Shown here piece after piece: positions 32,701-43,262 of a stretch of 64,000 nt of DNA. Source of the DNA: Diadema setosum (Eukaryota; Echinodermata; Echinoidea; Diadematoida; Diadematidae). Every line of letters begins with the position of its first letter. The stretch's first letter is position 1. Made by a program: the position numbers and the translations under genes. The stretch lies in contig NC_092706.1 in the NCBI RefSeq assembly GCF_964275005.1, forward strand, positions 6,548,064 to 6,612,063, read 5' to 3'. A model generated the notes under the pieces. The model was given only the letters and a program-made list of their open reading frames with translations, did not search any database and was not told the DNA's origin.

Positions 32701-35123
32701 GCTGAATCTTTCTTTACCGCAAAATGTGGCAAGAACCACATTTTTCTCCCAGCTTCTCTGTCTTGTCGAATTTCTGCGTCACTGACACGACGTGAGACAC
32801 CTCTGTGTTGCAAGTCCCTCATCTGCTTGCAGTACACGTCCCACTCTTCAGGCCTGTCTCTGAACTGTCTCTCTAAGCCATGCAACCTCTTAACGGCGTA
32901 GTCGTAGTTGTCTGGCAAACTGTCAGGAGACTTCTTCCACGGCAATCTGACTTCGTACGAGCCGTCCTGACGCTGAGAAACACTTTGCTCCATGGTTTCG
33001 GTTGCTCCTCTGTTCAAGATCTCTGTTGAGCACTTACATCTTCTCGGTTGCAAGGCTGCTGTTTCCAGGCCGAGGAACTCCTCTAGGGGACCGATTGCCG
33101 ACACGTTGACGTAGTTAAGCAGAGCTGTAGGGCCTCCTGAACGTCCTCCTTGGATAAACCATCCCAAGGGGCATCTCGCCGCCACTGGCTCGTCAGGTTT
33201 TTCCCCAAGGATGTACTCCTCCCATACCATCAAGTGTGTGTTGTCAACGCCAAGCAACATGTCGACAGTTTCAGACGAGGCGGCGTGAATATCCACTTCC
33301 CGTAGATGGTGATACTGCTGGAGGTCTTCTGCTTGAACGACAGGGGCTTCTCCACAAGGCTTATCTATTTCTGTGACGGAAACTGGGTACGACAAGTTTC
33401 CCCCGATGTCTTCGATGAAACAATCTAATAGTCGAAGCTTTCGTCTGATCCTGGTACCGCCAACCAGACTCAGATCGTGATCCTGATAGATATCTTTCTC
33501 GGTCTTGGAGAAGATGCCCTCTCTTACCAGGGTAGCCTGACTTCCACCGTCTAAGAGAATCCGCACCAGCTGACGGTTATTTCCGTGTCGCAGATATCCC
33601 ATCACAGTGGGAAGGACGCTCTGTAGTGCGCCTGCGTCCTTGTTCGCGACAGTCTTCACACTCGCTGAAGTGGTGTGTGGACGTGTTGGTGGCACATTGC
33701 GATCCTGTGGAGATGACGAGCCTTGATCTCTCCCTCCATATACGACAGGGCAGATAGCAGAGAAGTGGGAATCATCTCCACAACTCTGAACCTTGCATGG
33801 CGACGCAAACTGACATAACTTGTGGTCGTATGGGGATTTCCCTGCAGGACAGTTGTCATGACCACATCTGCTGCAGATGTCATTCTGTTTCATGACGTCA
33901 TACTTTCCCTTTAGACTGAGGTTCCTGAACTTGATGCACATTTTCAGGAAGTGCGTATTCGAGTTGACATGAAGAGGACACTTGGGAACCCCGGAACGCT
34001 TCCCCTCTTTAGATTGGATCTGTTTAGGTGGATTCCACGCTGCTGCATTTGAAGACTTGCTTCCTCTGTTTTGACTCATCTCACAGGTACTCGTCTTCTC
34101 TGGGAATGGTGACTTTGCCTTCTCTTGGAGTAGGAGGTGTCTATGTAGCCATTTGACCAAGCCTCCAAGGGAGTCACTGATATGCTCGTCTCTGACATCT
34201 CTGTAGTAGGCGATGCGATGTCCCTCAGGCATCTTTTGCTTGATCTGACTTAGCATGATTTTACTATTCAGCTCCCCAGAGAGGCCGATTGATTCGGCCT
34301 GCATCTCAAATACCTGCAAGGTTTGAACAAACCCAGTCATGGCACTTAGACTAATCTTGCCCTTGATTTCGTACGGCTTCAGGTTTTCCAAGTCACGAAG
34401 AAGACTGTCGACAACTCTGTCTTGGTCTCCGTACTTCTCATCAAGTACCTGCCAAGCCCTCTGCACATTAATGCAGCCCTTTATCATGTTTCGTTCACGA
34501 GCATTAATCATGGCTTGAGTGAGTTGGTAGAAACACTCTATCTCTCTGAGGTCAGCAGCACAATGTTGAAACAAGGTACGGAAACGCTGGTAGTCCTTGA
34601 TATCACCGTTGAAAGTAGGAAATTTCATCTTCTGCATCTTAGGTGTGCAAGATGAATGTCGATGCATCGGAGAGGGCGGAGCTAAGGGAGCAATCGGTTC
34701 TGGACTTGTAGATCGGGGTTGCCATGACACAGTCTCGGCTTGCGGTGCCGGATCTTGAACAACAGATGGTGTAGAAGTTTGGGGAGTTGACGGCGTCACA
34801 GGCTGGGAGGTAGGCGGCTCACGGCAGCTTGCGGACCCAATGGACTTTCTCGCACGTACGATGGTCTCCACAAACCTACTCTCACACTCTCCCATCCAGG
34901 TCTCCTCTTCTTCGAATGTCGCTTCATCTGTTATATTTTCGACCAGCTCCGCATGCTTGCTTTCAACTTGTTTGAATTGACTTTCCGCCTTGGCTATGTA
35001 TCCCTTTAAGGTGTCGACCTCACCAAAGGTGTCCTTTAATAGCCTGTCGATTGAGTTTAAGGTGCGTGTCAATCCCCCTTTGGTGTTTCTCCTGATCAAC
35101 TTTAATTTCTCTACATCAGCCAT
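29772..35123 (-). CDS. BEL/Pao Gag-Pol polyprotein (1,783 aa, intact)
   Basis: A single uninterrupted frame from ATG (35123-35121) to TAA (29774-29772). The product supplies the capsid-like protein and enzymes for retrotransposition. Domains in order:
- N-terminal coiled/Gag region, with a DUF1759-type motif MKFPTFNGDIKDY near residue 165;
- Cys/His knuckles CSRCGHDNC near residue 415;
- aspartic protease with LLDGGSQATLV near residue 523;
- reverse transcriptase with VYDAKARF, ADIRKMFQAI and the catalytic YMDD near residue 935;
- Pao-type RNase H region with HGASDASEDAMG near residue 1108;
- integrase HHCC zinc domain (LALHGG … CIVCRRHRG) near residues 1418-1460;
- integrase catalytic core with LVDYLGP, IISDNGTCF and GAVERM, giving the D,D,E residues near 1486, 1549 and 1599;
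- C-terminal DUF5641-like segment (GDVVLVIGEDKRRGTWR) near residue 1720.

The protease has DGG where family members normally have DSG or DTG. Other catalytic motifs look intact. Long frames on the opposite strand are shadows. Confidence 0.96.
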   Translation of the reverse strand: MADVEKLKLIRRNTKGGLTRTLNSIDRLLKDTFGEVDTLKGYIAKAESQFKQVESKHAELVENITDEATFEEEETWMGECESRFVETIVRARKSIGSASCREPPTSQPVTPSTPQTSTPSVVQDPAPQAETVSWQPRSTSPEPIAPLAPPSPMHRHSSCTPKMQKMKFPTFNGDIKDYQRFRTLFQHCAADLREIECFYQLTQAMINARERNMIKGCINVQRAWQVLDEKYGDQDRVVDSLLRDLENLKPYEIKGKISLSAMTGFVQTLQVFEMQAESIGLSGELNSKIMLSQIKQKMPEGHRIAYYRDVRDEHISDSLGGLVKWLHRHLLLQEKAKSPFPEKTSTCEMSQNRGSKSSNAAAWNPPKQIQSKEGKRSGVPKCPLHVNSNTHFLKMCIKFRNLSLKGKYDVMKQNDICSRCGHDNCPAGKSPYDHKLCQFASPCKVQSCGDDSHFSAICPVVYGGRDQGSSSPQDRNVPPTRPHTTSASVKTVANKDAGALQSVLPTVMGYLRHGNNRQLVRILLDGGSQATLVREGIFSKTEKDIYQDHDLSLVGGTRIRRKLRLLDCFIEDIGGNLSYPVSVTEIDKPCGEAPVVQAEDLQQYHHLREVDIHAASSETVDMLLGVDNTHLMVWEEYILGEKPDEPVAARCPLGWFIQGGRSGGPTALLNYVNVSAIGPLEEFLGLETAALQPRRCKCSTEILNRGATETMEQSVSQRQDGSYEVRLPWKKSPDSLPDNYDYAVKRLHGLERQFRDRPEEWDVYCKQMRDLQHRGVSRRVSDAEIRQDREAGRKMWFLPHFAVKKDSATTPVRIVYDAKARFQGHSLNEYLVKGEDLNADLFNVALRFRENEVGVIADIRKMFQAIKISPEDARFHRYVFRENPNQPIQVYELTTVTFGDRPSPTAAIVTLRHVIDRHAPDDEQLKKVVTDQFYMDDLSESVTNVEEAVNLKAKLVETLAKGKFDIRKWQSNAQEVCDSEEDTQTASVLGTKWNLSTDTLSVKKVKPMEDVVLTKRKLLAHTASYYDVFGMLSGMLIRPKILLQQLWQLNVDWDTPLNDRPELCRIVREIKVDLEAASTIEIPRCLIPETLRGKRPLPEVSLHGASDASEDAMGIGVWLRWSETEQTEVQLSFVAARARLTPLKQTSMPRKELQAILLLSRLMVALKDALRFNISYSKMWTDSLTVVRWLRGQSKSFRSFVAYRVGEITSEFDPHQDIAYVPTDQNVIDVVSRGTTAEGMLEVIKGPTYLKQPPESWPKTPQNIQEDTSDPERKKFHVRNAKTLALKVNAVAHTTAIVDPTSFSNWQRLKMVTARVLSVKDVPKKEWFKKLTQQISQWPSAKLLKEAELYWIRQAQKDINFQDANIMRLDPFFDEEEKVYRVGGRIRHAPISYDIRHPYLLPRESHISLLIVRDGHSLALHGGQLRTAAEVRRRYWVVGDTRLSKRVVKECIVCRRHRGRPVEQKMADLPECRVKPFSPPFQTTLVDYLGPINVKVSRNITAKGYCAVFTCAATRAVHLTCVQDLSTQAFLQALDRFISIRGAPATIISDNGTCFRGAYNTINTLNLRLDQTELREHCSSFKVQWKFGPPGGPHHQGAVERMVQEVKKAMKHLVKADRLPFPEWETVFCQISGLINSRPITAVSSSPLDHPPLAPNHFLIGRGDLPSPDVPCAQYNGDFKKRRELCNAMVDKFWKRWMDCIQKLSPRSKNQRAAENLQAGDVVLVIGEDKRRGTWRMAEIVQTFPGDDELVRVVELRYADKSVAKRPVTKLILLMKRTERVDI

Positions 35124-35233
35124 GGTATGGTTCTGGAATCACAGCCTCTTGATGGTGAGTAAGTTGTTATAGCACGATAAATGTCAATAGTGCAAGTTGC
35201 ATCCTGAATCCAATATATAAGAGTTGTTGAAGC

Positions 35234-36630
35234 TGTGATGGATTCGTATGCAATCTCTTCAGATGGACACGTTGTTGCAATAAAGAACAAAGAAATCCTC
35301 GGTTTAACGTGATGTGGGTTCTTTATTCTGTTACACAGCATGTATCGGCGATGTGTAACTGTGCATATACTGCAAACTTGCGCTTGCTAGTGTGATACGT
35401 AGTTATATATATATATATATTCAACAACTGTGTTGGAATGAGTGGTTCCTGTAAGATACAAACAAGAAGAAAATTATTCATATAGCACGCCATACAAATC
35501 AGTATACTCTATTTCAATTCTACACAGAAATAGTAAGACGATAATGAATATTTTCTTTCTTTCTTTTCTTAAAGAAGCAATTTTGGCCAGAATATTCAAA
35601 CAACATTTATATCCATTTTTACTAACTCAATGAGGGTGACTGTGTTAACTATCATCATGAGTATTGCCATTATGTATCTGGTGTAATCTACAAGCAGAAT
35701 AAACATAATGAACTTTCAATATTCTGTCTAAGTCAGACAAATCATCGTCGGTTAATAAACTTATTTAACACAATCAATATATCTTGAATCTTATGATTGT
35801 AAACGCTCAATGCCACATCTCACAACAATGTCACTATAAGACGTCCTGTAGCAAATTGTGCATTAACAACAACGAGCATTAGATTCTCCCTAGCAACGCT
35901 TTTTGTGGTCTTAAATGAGACTATCACAGAATCTACAGCTAGACATATCACTATAACTTCAACTTTAATATCCCTCCGCGTGCATGAACTTCGTGCGTGG
36001 AGCGTTCCTAACACAACTATCGTAATGATATACATACGCGAAAAGATATAATCCAACTTATACGTTTTAACGTGAGCAATACATAATACCAGAAAACCCG
36101 TTTGAAACTCCACGGATTCACATTCACAATACTATCATTTCGGACCGTTCTCCGATAGGGAGAGGTCTTTACAAAGACCGTCCAAAACGTTCAACGTATT
36201 CGCATTAACACTTTCCACACCGCGGACCATGCACCACGCACGCTACACTGAACGTTAATGCAATTGAACAATACACGGAACAATAGACGCTTATACGTAG
36301 TACAGCGTATACGGCGATGACCTTGACCTTGACCTTGAACATACATAATCTTATTTCTCATTTACGGTTTTTCCTCTTAACTCCCTGACCATGGAAGCTT
36401 TGTTTGTTCCTTAAATGGTGCACAAATCATAAAAGAACGATTTTTGACATACCTTGGATTGTTGGACTTCGTCAGATTGTCCAAGAAAACCAAACTATAA
36501 GCAAACTGCTGTGGCCAACTGCTGAGCAAACTGCTGCTCTTGTGGAACGATTGACCGGAACTCTTTGCTAACAGTCTATAATTCAGACCCTAATTTTGAG
36601 ACTCGTAGTATACTGTATCATTCCATGACA
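35234..36630 (-). repeat. 5' LTR of the BEL/Pao element
   Basis: A 1,397 bp repeat that should contain the element's promoter. It is identical in length to the 3' LTR and in sequence where compared. The TCAAGGTCA triplet is at 36318-36338. It ends 110 bp upstream of the Gag-Pol ATG. Confidence 0.95.
36318..36338 (-). promoter_or_regulatory. Three overlapping TCAAGGTCA motifs in the 5' LTR
   Basis: The same cluster as in the 3' LTR, here upstream of the coding region, where it could influence transcription. Confidence 0.45.
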
Positions 36631-36635
36631 CATAG
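36631..36635. repeat. Target-site duplication CATAG (right)
   Basis: Matches 28006-28010. Confidence 0.9.
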
Positions 36636-36838
36636 TATCATTTGTGAATACTGTTTCTTCGTTATTGCTGATCTATCACGTTGACATGAGAAACCCCGAA
36701 CGCGGGTTACAAAACATTTCAGAGATGCTGCACGCATGAAGCGCCACAGACAATTTATCATTGCTATTATCCTTTTTTTTTTCTTCAAAATTGTTTTCGA
36801 GTACCGAGTACAATGTCGTTTTATTTTGCGATGTAAAT

Positions 36839-37078
36839 CTTTCGTTGAAAATTGAAAGGGCATCATGTTCTTCGTCTACACACTTGCACATTACGGTGCT
36901 GTCTTTTTTTTATTACATTTTACGGGATAGTGAAACAAAACCAATTAGGTAACAACAAGGTTTCCTAAAGCAACGTTGAAATGATTTATCATGTACTCCA
37001 TTAACTATATTATATAGCATTATGTTGATGTTTGCATAGTTGGAATTTCTGTCAAAACTGTCATTATGTTTTGACAAC
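36839..37078 (-). repeat. Dispersed repeat, copy 1 (inverted relative to 43581-43826)
   Basis: The reverse complement of this segment aligns along its length with 43581-43826, sharing blocks such as CATAATGACAG, TTGACAGAAATTC, AACATCAA, AATATAGTTAAT, TTTAGGAAACC and GTGCAAGTGTGTAGAC. It is diverged and non-coding; its family is unknown. Confidence 0.75.
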
Positions 37079-38476
37079 TGAATCCATTTCGGGTGGAATT
37101 CACGGCCATTACTTAGTATGTATGTGATCTCCTAAAATACTAAAACCCTTGAATACATGTATTTCTGCCATGATGAAGCAAGAAAAAAAAAGATAAAGAA
37201 AAGCAAATAACATTTCTTCGGAATGGGTTGGCTGGTTTCGCATGTCGTCAACTACGCTTGAACGCTCGAAGGACCAAAATTAGCGCAAAATTACATAAAT
37301 TATACGAACAGATGGACAAGCTTATTGTAAATCATACACCGCGATGGGTCAGCACGGACATCAACGTCTTATAATGATATATAAATCTATTTTAGTGAAC
37401 GAGCATTAATCTGTGAGTAATTGCATTATCACACTCCCCGTCCTCAATGCAAGTTAGCTTTGTAAATCTGCTTTGTACGTGTGTAATGAGATCACTTCTT
37501 TCGTGATATGACAGCTGAAAGAAAGGACTTTTCTCCCTGACTGCGTTTCCCCAAACTTCTTTCATTCTTCACGCGAGCCCTCCTACTGACGTCATACAAT
37601 GTGCTCGGTGATCAGATTATTCTGTATTATTTTCCTCACATCATTGTGTAGATAGCGTCTAGATCTGCGACGTGAACGTATAACGCATTGGTAAAAAAAA
37701 AAAAAATGCGTGGCATAGCATTGAGAAGATAATACAATTTCCGGCGATACCTTGGAATTCAAGTTCAGTGGGTTATTGATTTCTTTTTCTTTTTTTCGGA
37801 GTCTGTTTGTGTTTAAATAATGTCTTGTTTGGTCCACAACCTCCTGATATAATACATGTGTAGTAATGGAAGGGCAATATCATTACAGGGTCAGGTAAAA
37901 TAATGTATTGTGCGATATGTCAGTTCTTCAGGCGAACTGGCAAACGATTTGACATTCCTTCCATTCGGTTTGGTAGAAACACTTATGAGTGAATGATTTC
38001 ACTGAAATCACCGGCTGTCGTATCGCTTTTGTGTAGTGATCGTATAAATGTCTATCAAAATGCGCAGCTTTTGCGATAGATTAAAATGATGTTCGACCGT
38101 GAGTTGGGAAAGAGCTAGGTCTCAATCGTCTGTCAATTCCATTGAAAAAAGAAGAAGAAAAGAAAGTGTACTTGATACATGGGCTTAGAACATGCTTTGA
38201 TAATGTTAGGACAAATTAATTTTCGTGTTTTCAGTTACATATTACAGTTAACGACTGAACAGATAATGCTTTGAATATTATTATAGAAATGTCTCAAGGA
38301 AAGCACAAGAATTTTGATACACTAACGACGGCGCTGAAAACGCGACTGTCCGGTCTGGCGAAATGCACACAGCACTGTGATTGACATGCAAACATGATGT
38401 TAGACAAATCCCTATTCATACTTACCGAACGGGAGACGAAAGTAAGTTAGAGAGAGAAACTAAGAAAGAGACTCGT

Positions 38477-38540
38477 GGGGGGGGGGGGGGGGGAGAAGGG
38501 AGAGAATGGAAGTCAGGGGCAGAGAAAGAGGGGGGGGGGG
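38477..38540. repeat. Two poly-G runs (17 and 11 bases)
   Basis: G17 at 38477-38493 and G11 at 38530-38540 in a purine-rich context. Confidence 0.95.
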
Positions 38541-38714
38541 AAGGGGGAGACTAATGTTACAGATAGGAGACTGATGGAATATATACATAATATTGAATCT
38601 GTGTGCATGCATCAATCGCCTTTTCACGTTTGTAAACACTTTTTAAAATCCCTATCAACGGGACTGTTCAGGCTTTCAATGTAATTGCCTTATAAAGAAA
38701 TTGCCAATCAAATT

Positions 38715-38778
38715 ATCAAACAGTTCAAAACGAATCACAATAACATATCAAACAGTTCAAAACGAATCACAATAACAA
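38715..38778. repeat. 32 bp tandem duplication
   Basis: Two adjacent copies of a unit starting ATCAAACAGTTCAAAACGAA and ending CACAATAACA. They are identical except at the last base, which suggests a recent duplication. Confidence 0.9.
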
Positions 38779-40365
38779 ACATAAAATGGCTACATTATAG
38801 GCGTATATAATATTGTTACCAATATTATGTGCTATCATTATATTAGAAAGAATAGACATACAAGAAATCAGTGATCAGCGGCGTCCAACATGTTCCAACC
38901 TCTCGTGCTGACAATTGATGGTTTGAAAACTCGTCGAAGTAGTGCACTATTATGCTTGCCATATGTTACCACATCTACAGGAAATTTTACGGCGATGGGG
39001 GAAGAAATTGATTTGTTAAAAAACAGGATGTTTCCTGCTCTAGCATTCTGACACCATACTTAGATATGTTCGGGTGTCTTTTGTGTTTATCATTATCTGC
39101 AAATCCGAAACGCAGAAAGTAAGTATAATAGGCCGTTTTGCAATAAACAGTTGCAGTACTTAAACATTGCTTCCTGTCAATCTCGTAAGTAAAGTATTAT
39201 AGAGTTCCTCGGAGTAAGCCCTCTATAGGAGTATTTATGGTAGGCAGGCTCTCATTGAATTATCGAAGCTTCTCTGAAAGCTGAGCTGCATGAGAATTTA
39301 CTGATCCTCTGTCTCAGTACTTTCAGGCAAACAAGATATAACGAACCTAAACGTTATAATGCCGATTGCCGATACCAAAATCTCAGGAGACTATAGGAAA
39401 TTACAGCTGGAGGAGCGACCTATTGTGAGGCAGGCATCTCTCATTTCTTAAGAGTGAAATTAGAGCAGTAAAGTAATGTGATCTACCGACTTGTTATTGA
39501 TCTGAACACTACCGAAAAATCAATCGATTTGATCGATTAGTGTCGATAGGTCCAGTATTGTATTATAGTCTCGCATAGCAAACCAGAGTAATCAGGGTAT
39601 ACTTACTGCTTACAATAACAGCGACATGAGACGAAATCACGAGATTTCAATTTTTCTTCGATCCGTGAGAGATTTCGCCCTTAATGTCCGGTGGTGCGAG
39701 AATATGCAAGAAAAAAATATTACTCTCTTCCTGTGTTTAGCGGTTCTCAACTCATGCATACAAGGCACTAAAGTATACAGACGTTATGCACTGCTCTAGA
39801 GGAAGTAGTCGCGGGAGCACGTACTTTTGCTAGGTCATTCATAAGTAACACGCGACATGCGACGTAAACCTGCATAAATCCGATTTTCGTGAAGTCGTCT
39901 GTGCAAATCCACCGTTAGCACAGCAAGCATGTTGCCCCCATAAAACATAGCATGACGCAAAGAGAACAATCGAGAGGGTTTGACTTTTCTTTGCCCGTTC
40001 TCTTGCCCCTTTCTTTGTAGTAAAAGGAAGAATAGACGAGTGTTTGTCTAACTGTCACTGACTGTAGCAACGGGTCGCCCTGGACCGGACTGGGTAAACA
40101 CCATACTTTGCAGTGGTCGTGGTATGCTGAATACGAAATGATTGGGTTCATTTTTGATATCTGCGTTCTGCATGGTGATAAACAAACATAATCGTGAGAT
40201 AAAATCACGGGTTCAAGTGCTGCTAATTGCTCAAACTACAACAAGCGATAATGCAGTATGACTTCAATATCTCGAGACCTGGTATGATCTTGATAAACGC
40301 ATATTGCACACAACCACAGACACATGTTTATATTATCAAGCTCCTACTATACTTATCTTAGATCT

Positions 40366-40681
40366 CTAATCATTTCATACTGTTCTGCTCGACCTGGACT
40401 ACGTTCAAGTGCAGATAACACCTTACTCGATATACCCAAAACCAACAGGATAGAGAGGGGGACAATGCTTTTGTGACGGCTGCACCTCGATTGTGGAACG
40501 ATCTACCTCTGTTCGTCCGCATTTCCCTATCCCTTCATGTCTTCAAGAAGAATCTTAAGACTTTCCTTTTGATGCTATATAATCTGTGACTGAATTTTGT
40601 TGTAAAGTGCTGTGAAACCAGTCATTGACTGTGTAAGGGCGCTATATAAATGATCCAATTGTATTGTATTGTATTGTATTA
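40366..40681 (+). pseudogene. 3' end of a non-LTR retrotransposon (L2/CR1-type LINE), 5'-truncated
   Basis: One frame reads RPGLRSSADNTLLDIPKTNR up to ~40455. A neighbouring frame from 40461 continues with DNAFVTAAPRLWNDLPLF and ends at TGA 40587-40589. Together these are the characteristic C-terminal end of L2/CR1-like reverse transcriptases (…AAPRLWNSLP…). The frame is broken by a one-base shift in the GGGGG run at ~40457-40461. After the stop comes a short 3' UTR with GGGCGCTATATAAATG and a (TATTG)n tail ending near 40681, as in L2-type elements. It is a dead fragment; no promoter or 5' part is present. Confidence 0.8.
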
Positions 40682-41214
40682 TGTTGAACCCTCCTACATT
40701 TTGTCCTAGAGTTGCAAAATACATTCAGTTAATTGAAAGAATTGACATCAGATATTGTTAGAAAAGTAAACTTAATTGATTTGTGCATTTTAAAGTGGGT
40801 TAAACAGCCATTTGCTCCCTTGAAATGTGCTCATCGAACCTTAACAAAACAAAATAAAGACCGAATTAAAAAAAAATGGAAAGTGTTGGGGTACGTTTGA
40901 GTCGATCAAAAATTGGATTATAAAACAACAAAAGCACTTGAACATAGACCAGAAAGAGAAGTTGCCAAAATCTATACCACACACCACCAAACATGACCTA
41001 TAAATAACTTAGTAAGTAACCACTTTGTTGTCTTCTATGTGTGCTCACTCTTGCATGACTAAACAGATCACTTTCGTTTTCACACAATGTCATGAGTTGG
41101 TCAGTAAAAGTCGTAAATGTCCTGCTAAATTATTTCGTTTAAAACCTTTCAGTTAAAAAGTTATACCATTTTCATATGTGATGGGGTAGTAACGTTTTGG
41201 TTGTTAGATATGAT

Positions 41215-41247
41215 AGCATATCTATCTATCTATTTATTTGTTATAAC

Positions 41248-41288
<41 letters not shown>

Positions 41289-41289
41289 A

Positions 41290-41328
<39 letters not shown>

Positions 41329-41372
41329 ATATCTATCTATCATCTATCTATCTATCTATCTATATATCTATC
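41215..41372. repeat. (TATC)n microsatellite
   Basis: About 155 bases of TATC tetranucleotides with TATA interruptions, opposite in orientation to the GATA array at 26681-26931. Confidence 0.95.
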
Positions 41373-41573
41373 CGTAACTATAGGAAAAGAAATATCTATA
41401 TGAATGCATATATATGTTTGCATTCATAAACACATTATTAAGGGCTCGTTTAAAATGATGTGAAATATATACATAACGGCATAACCATAAGGATGGAGAT
41501 GCGTATACACTCACATGGAATACTTCAATGTAAGAGTATATAGTGTTGGATGAGGGCAAAGAGAAAGAGGGGA

Positions 41574-41587
41574 GGGGGGGGGGGGGG
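41574..41587. repeat. 14-base poly-G run
   Basis: Fourteen consecutive G. Confidence 0.95.
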
Positions 41588-41749
41588 CAAAAGGGAAAGT
41601 GAAAGAGGAGGAGAGAATATGATCCAAACAGGAGGGAAGGAAGAAGATGGAAAAGCATGTTGACTGCTTCTTGAGATTTACCAAAAAAAAAAAAAAAGAA
41701 TTAGAATAGATGAAGAAAGAAAATGGAGAAAACAAAAAGAAATAGTGAC

Positions 41750-41960
41750 TTCCCCACACCGGGTACTTGCGCGACAACCAATCAATACGAATCAAGTGCT
41801 TTTTCTCCGCCCCAGAGAGTAAACACACCGCCAGCCAGCCATCGGTTAGCCGCGGGCGAACGGCCGGGGACGCGGTAAACATCGCTGCGTATCAATACAC
41901 CACTTCCTTACAATCCGTCTGGCGGAAGCTTACATAAGTACAAGCTTCGCGGTGTGTCCT
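41750..41960. promoter_or_regulatory. Small CpG-enriched patch with a CCAAT motif
   Basis: Unlike its AT-rich surroundings this segment is rich in CG dinucleotides (for example AGCCGCGGGCGAACGGCCGG near 41850) and includes ACCAATCAAT near 41777. An ATG-initiated 60-codon frame begins just downstream at 41962. It could be a promoter/first-exon region; there is no independent support. Confidence 0.2.
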
Positions 41961-42410
41961 GATGGCGTCACTGCTAACTTATCCCTCACAATCTGTACTC
42001 GTAATGTCAAAAGTCAAGAGGCGCTTCGATAGCTCTCGACGGAATTCCTGGATGAACTTTACCAGTGACTCCATTACCCTGAATTCGAAAAAAAAAGAAG
42101 AAACCCCTCAAAAACAAAAGACAAACGCTGCCCAGCTTTTTTAGCATCTATCCAAGATATCCCTTAGCCGGGAAGTAAATTAACTTGATACATGTAGATA
42201 TCTATGTATATGAACCCTATGCACCATCTTTTCCGCTATCAATTTTAGAAATATACAAACTGGAACACACAGACACGAAAAGCAAATGTCAAGAACAAAA
42301 TGGTAAAATAGGGTAGAGTTGCATAGGAGCTACAAGTCCCGTAGCAAATATTTTTGAGTAGACCTATACACGCGCGTGAATGTGATACCCATCTGCCCAC
42401 GCCACTGGCA

Positions 42411-42441
42411 TTTTTTTTTTTTTTTTTTGGGGGGGGGGGGG
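42411..42441. repeat. Poly-T (18) joined to poly-G (13)
   Basis: T18 at 42411-42428 directly followed by G13 at 42429-42441. Confidence 0.95.
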
Positions 42442-43121
42442 AGTTAGCACCGATGTAACGGAAGCAACTAACAGTCGAGCAAAAAAGAAAGAAAAAAAGT
42501 GTACCTGTGCTAACTTAACTTGTGATATACAGTTGCGGTATATACATTTAACTTTTACGGTATATAAATTTAACTGAAAACGACGCAGTTAGCTGCGAGT
42601 CTAAATATTATTACGTAATCGGACTGGTAATGTAGAGATGATGGTAACAATGTTTGACAGTTCGCTTTAACATGTTTAATGAGTAGAGCATTTTGAGGAA
42701 AATCCTCTTACACTTAATTTGGAAACAACTATAACTGAAGTTCCATTGCATCAGCTATCATCAGGGAGGTGAGACTAACCTCCCTGTTATATCATGTTTG
42801 CTTTTATGATGTTGTTATGGGAGCGATTACAAGAATAGCTGTCTACAATATTCTATTAATATGCAGGCTGTTATTCTACAGAGAAAGTGTTCTTCAGTAT
42901 GTATCATTAATTGATGGACCACTCCCTTCGCTTCCTTTTCCTCGTAAGTTATCTTACGTTCCATGAATAAGAAGTTGCTTATTGCCTATAGAACTTGAAG
43001 AGAAACTGCAAAATACAACGCAAAATATAGATTCCACTCCATTCACATTTATAACTTCATCCAAGAGAGAAAACAGTGTAAGAGCTACAATGATACAGAA
43101 CAGAAGAGTTATTACATTATA

Positions 43122-43177
43122 AATTATTATTATTATTCTTATTCTTATTATTCTTATTCTTATTCTTATTCTTATTC

Positions 43178-43237
<60 letters not shown>

Positions 43238-43262
43238 GTTGTTGTTGTTGTTGTTGTTGTTG
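43122..43262. repeat. (TTA)n / (TTC-TTA)n / (TTG)n compound microsatellite
   Basis: Begins with mixed ATT/CTT triplets, continues as long pure ATT, then about eight GTT triplets at the right end. Confidence 0.95.

Larger units (their letters stand above)
28011..36630 (-). mobile_element. Complete BEL/Pao LTR retrotransposon
   Basis: An 8,620 bp element on the minus strand. Its 5' LTR is at 35234-36630 and its 3' LTR at 28011-29407. Between them are a 110 bp leader, one Gag-Pol frame (35123-29772) and a 364 bp 3' segment ending in a polypurine tract. Both LTRs are 1,397 bp, run TGTCATGG…CCATCACA on the element's strand, and are flanked by a CATAG duplication. A possible primer-binding site starting TGGATTCAGGATGC lies at 35212-35199, but it sits 21 bases from the LTR and is not matched to a tRNA here. 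No envelope-like frame is present. I see no breaks. Confidence 0.95.
37079..40365. other. Non-coding stretch, no gene seen
   Basis: Contains poly-G runs at 38477-38493 and 38530-38540 and a 32 bp tandem duplication at 38715-38778. No frame here has coding character. Confidence 0.5.

Noticed and set aside
29776..32705. Several 60-125 codon frames on the strand opposite the BEL Gag-Pol
   Set aside because: Antisense shadows of the real frame.
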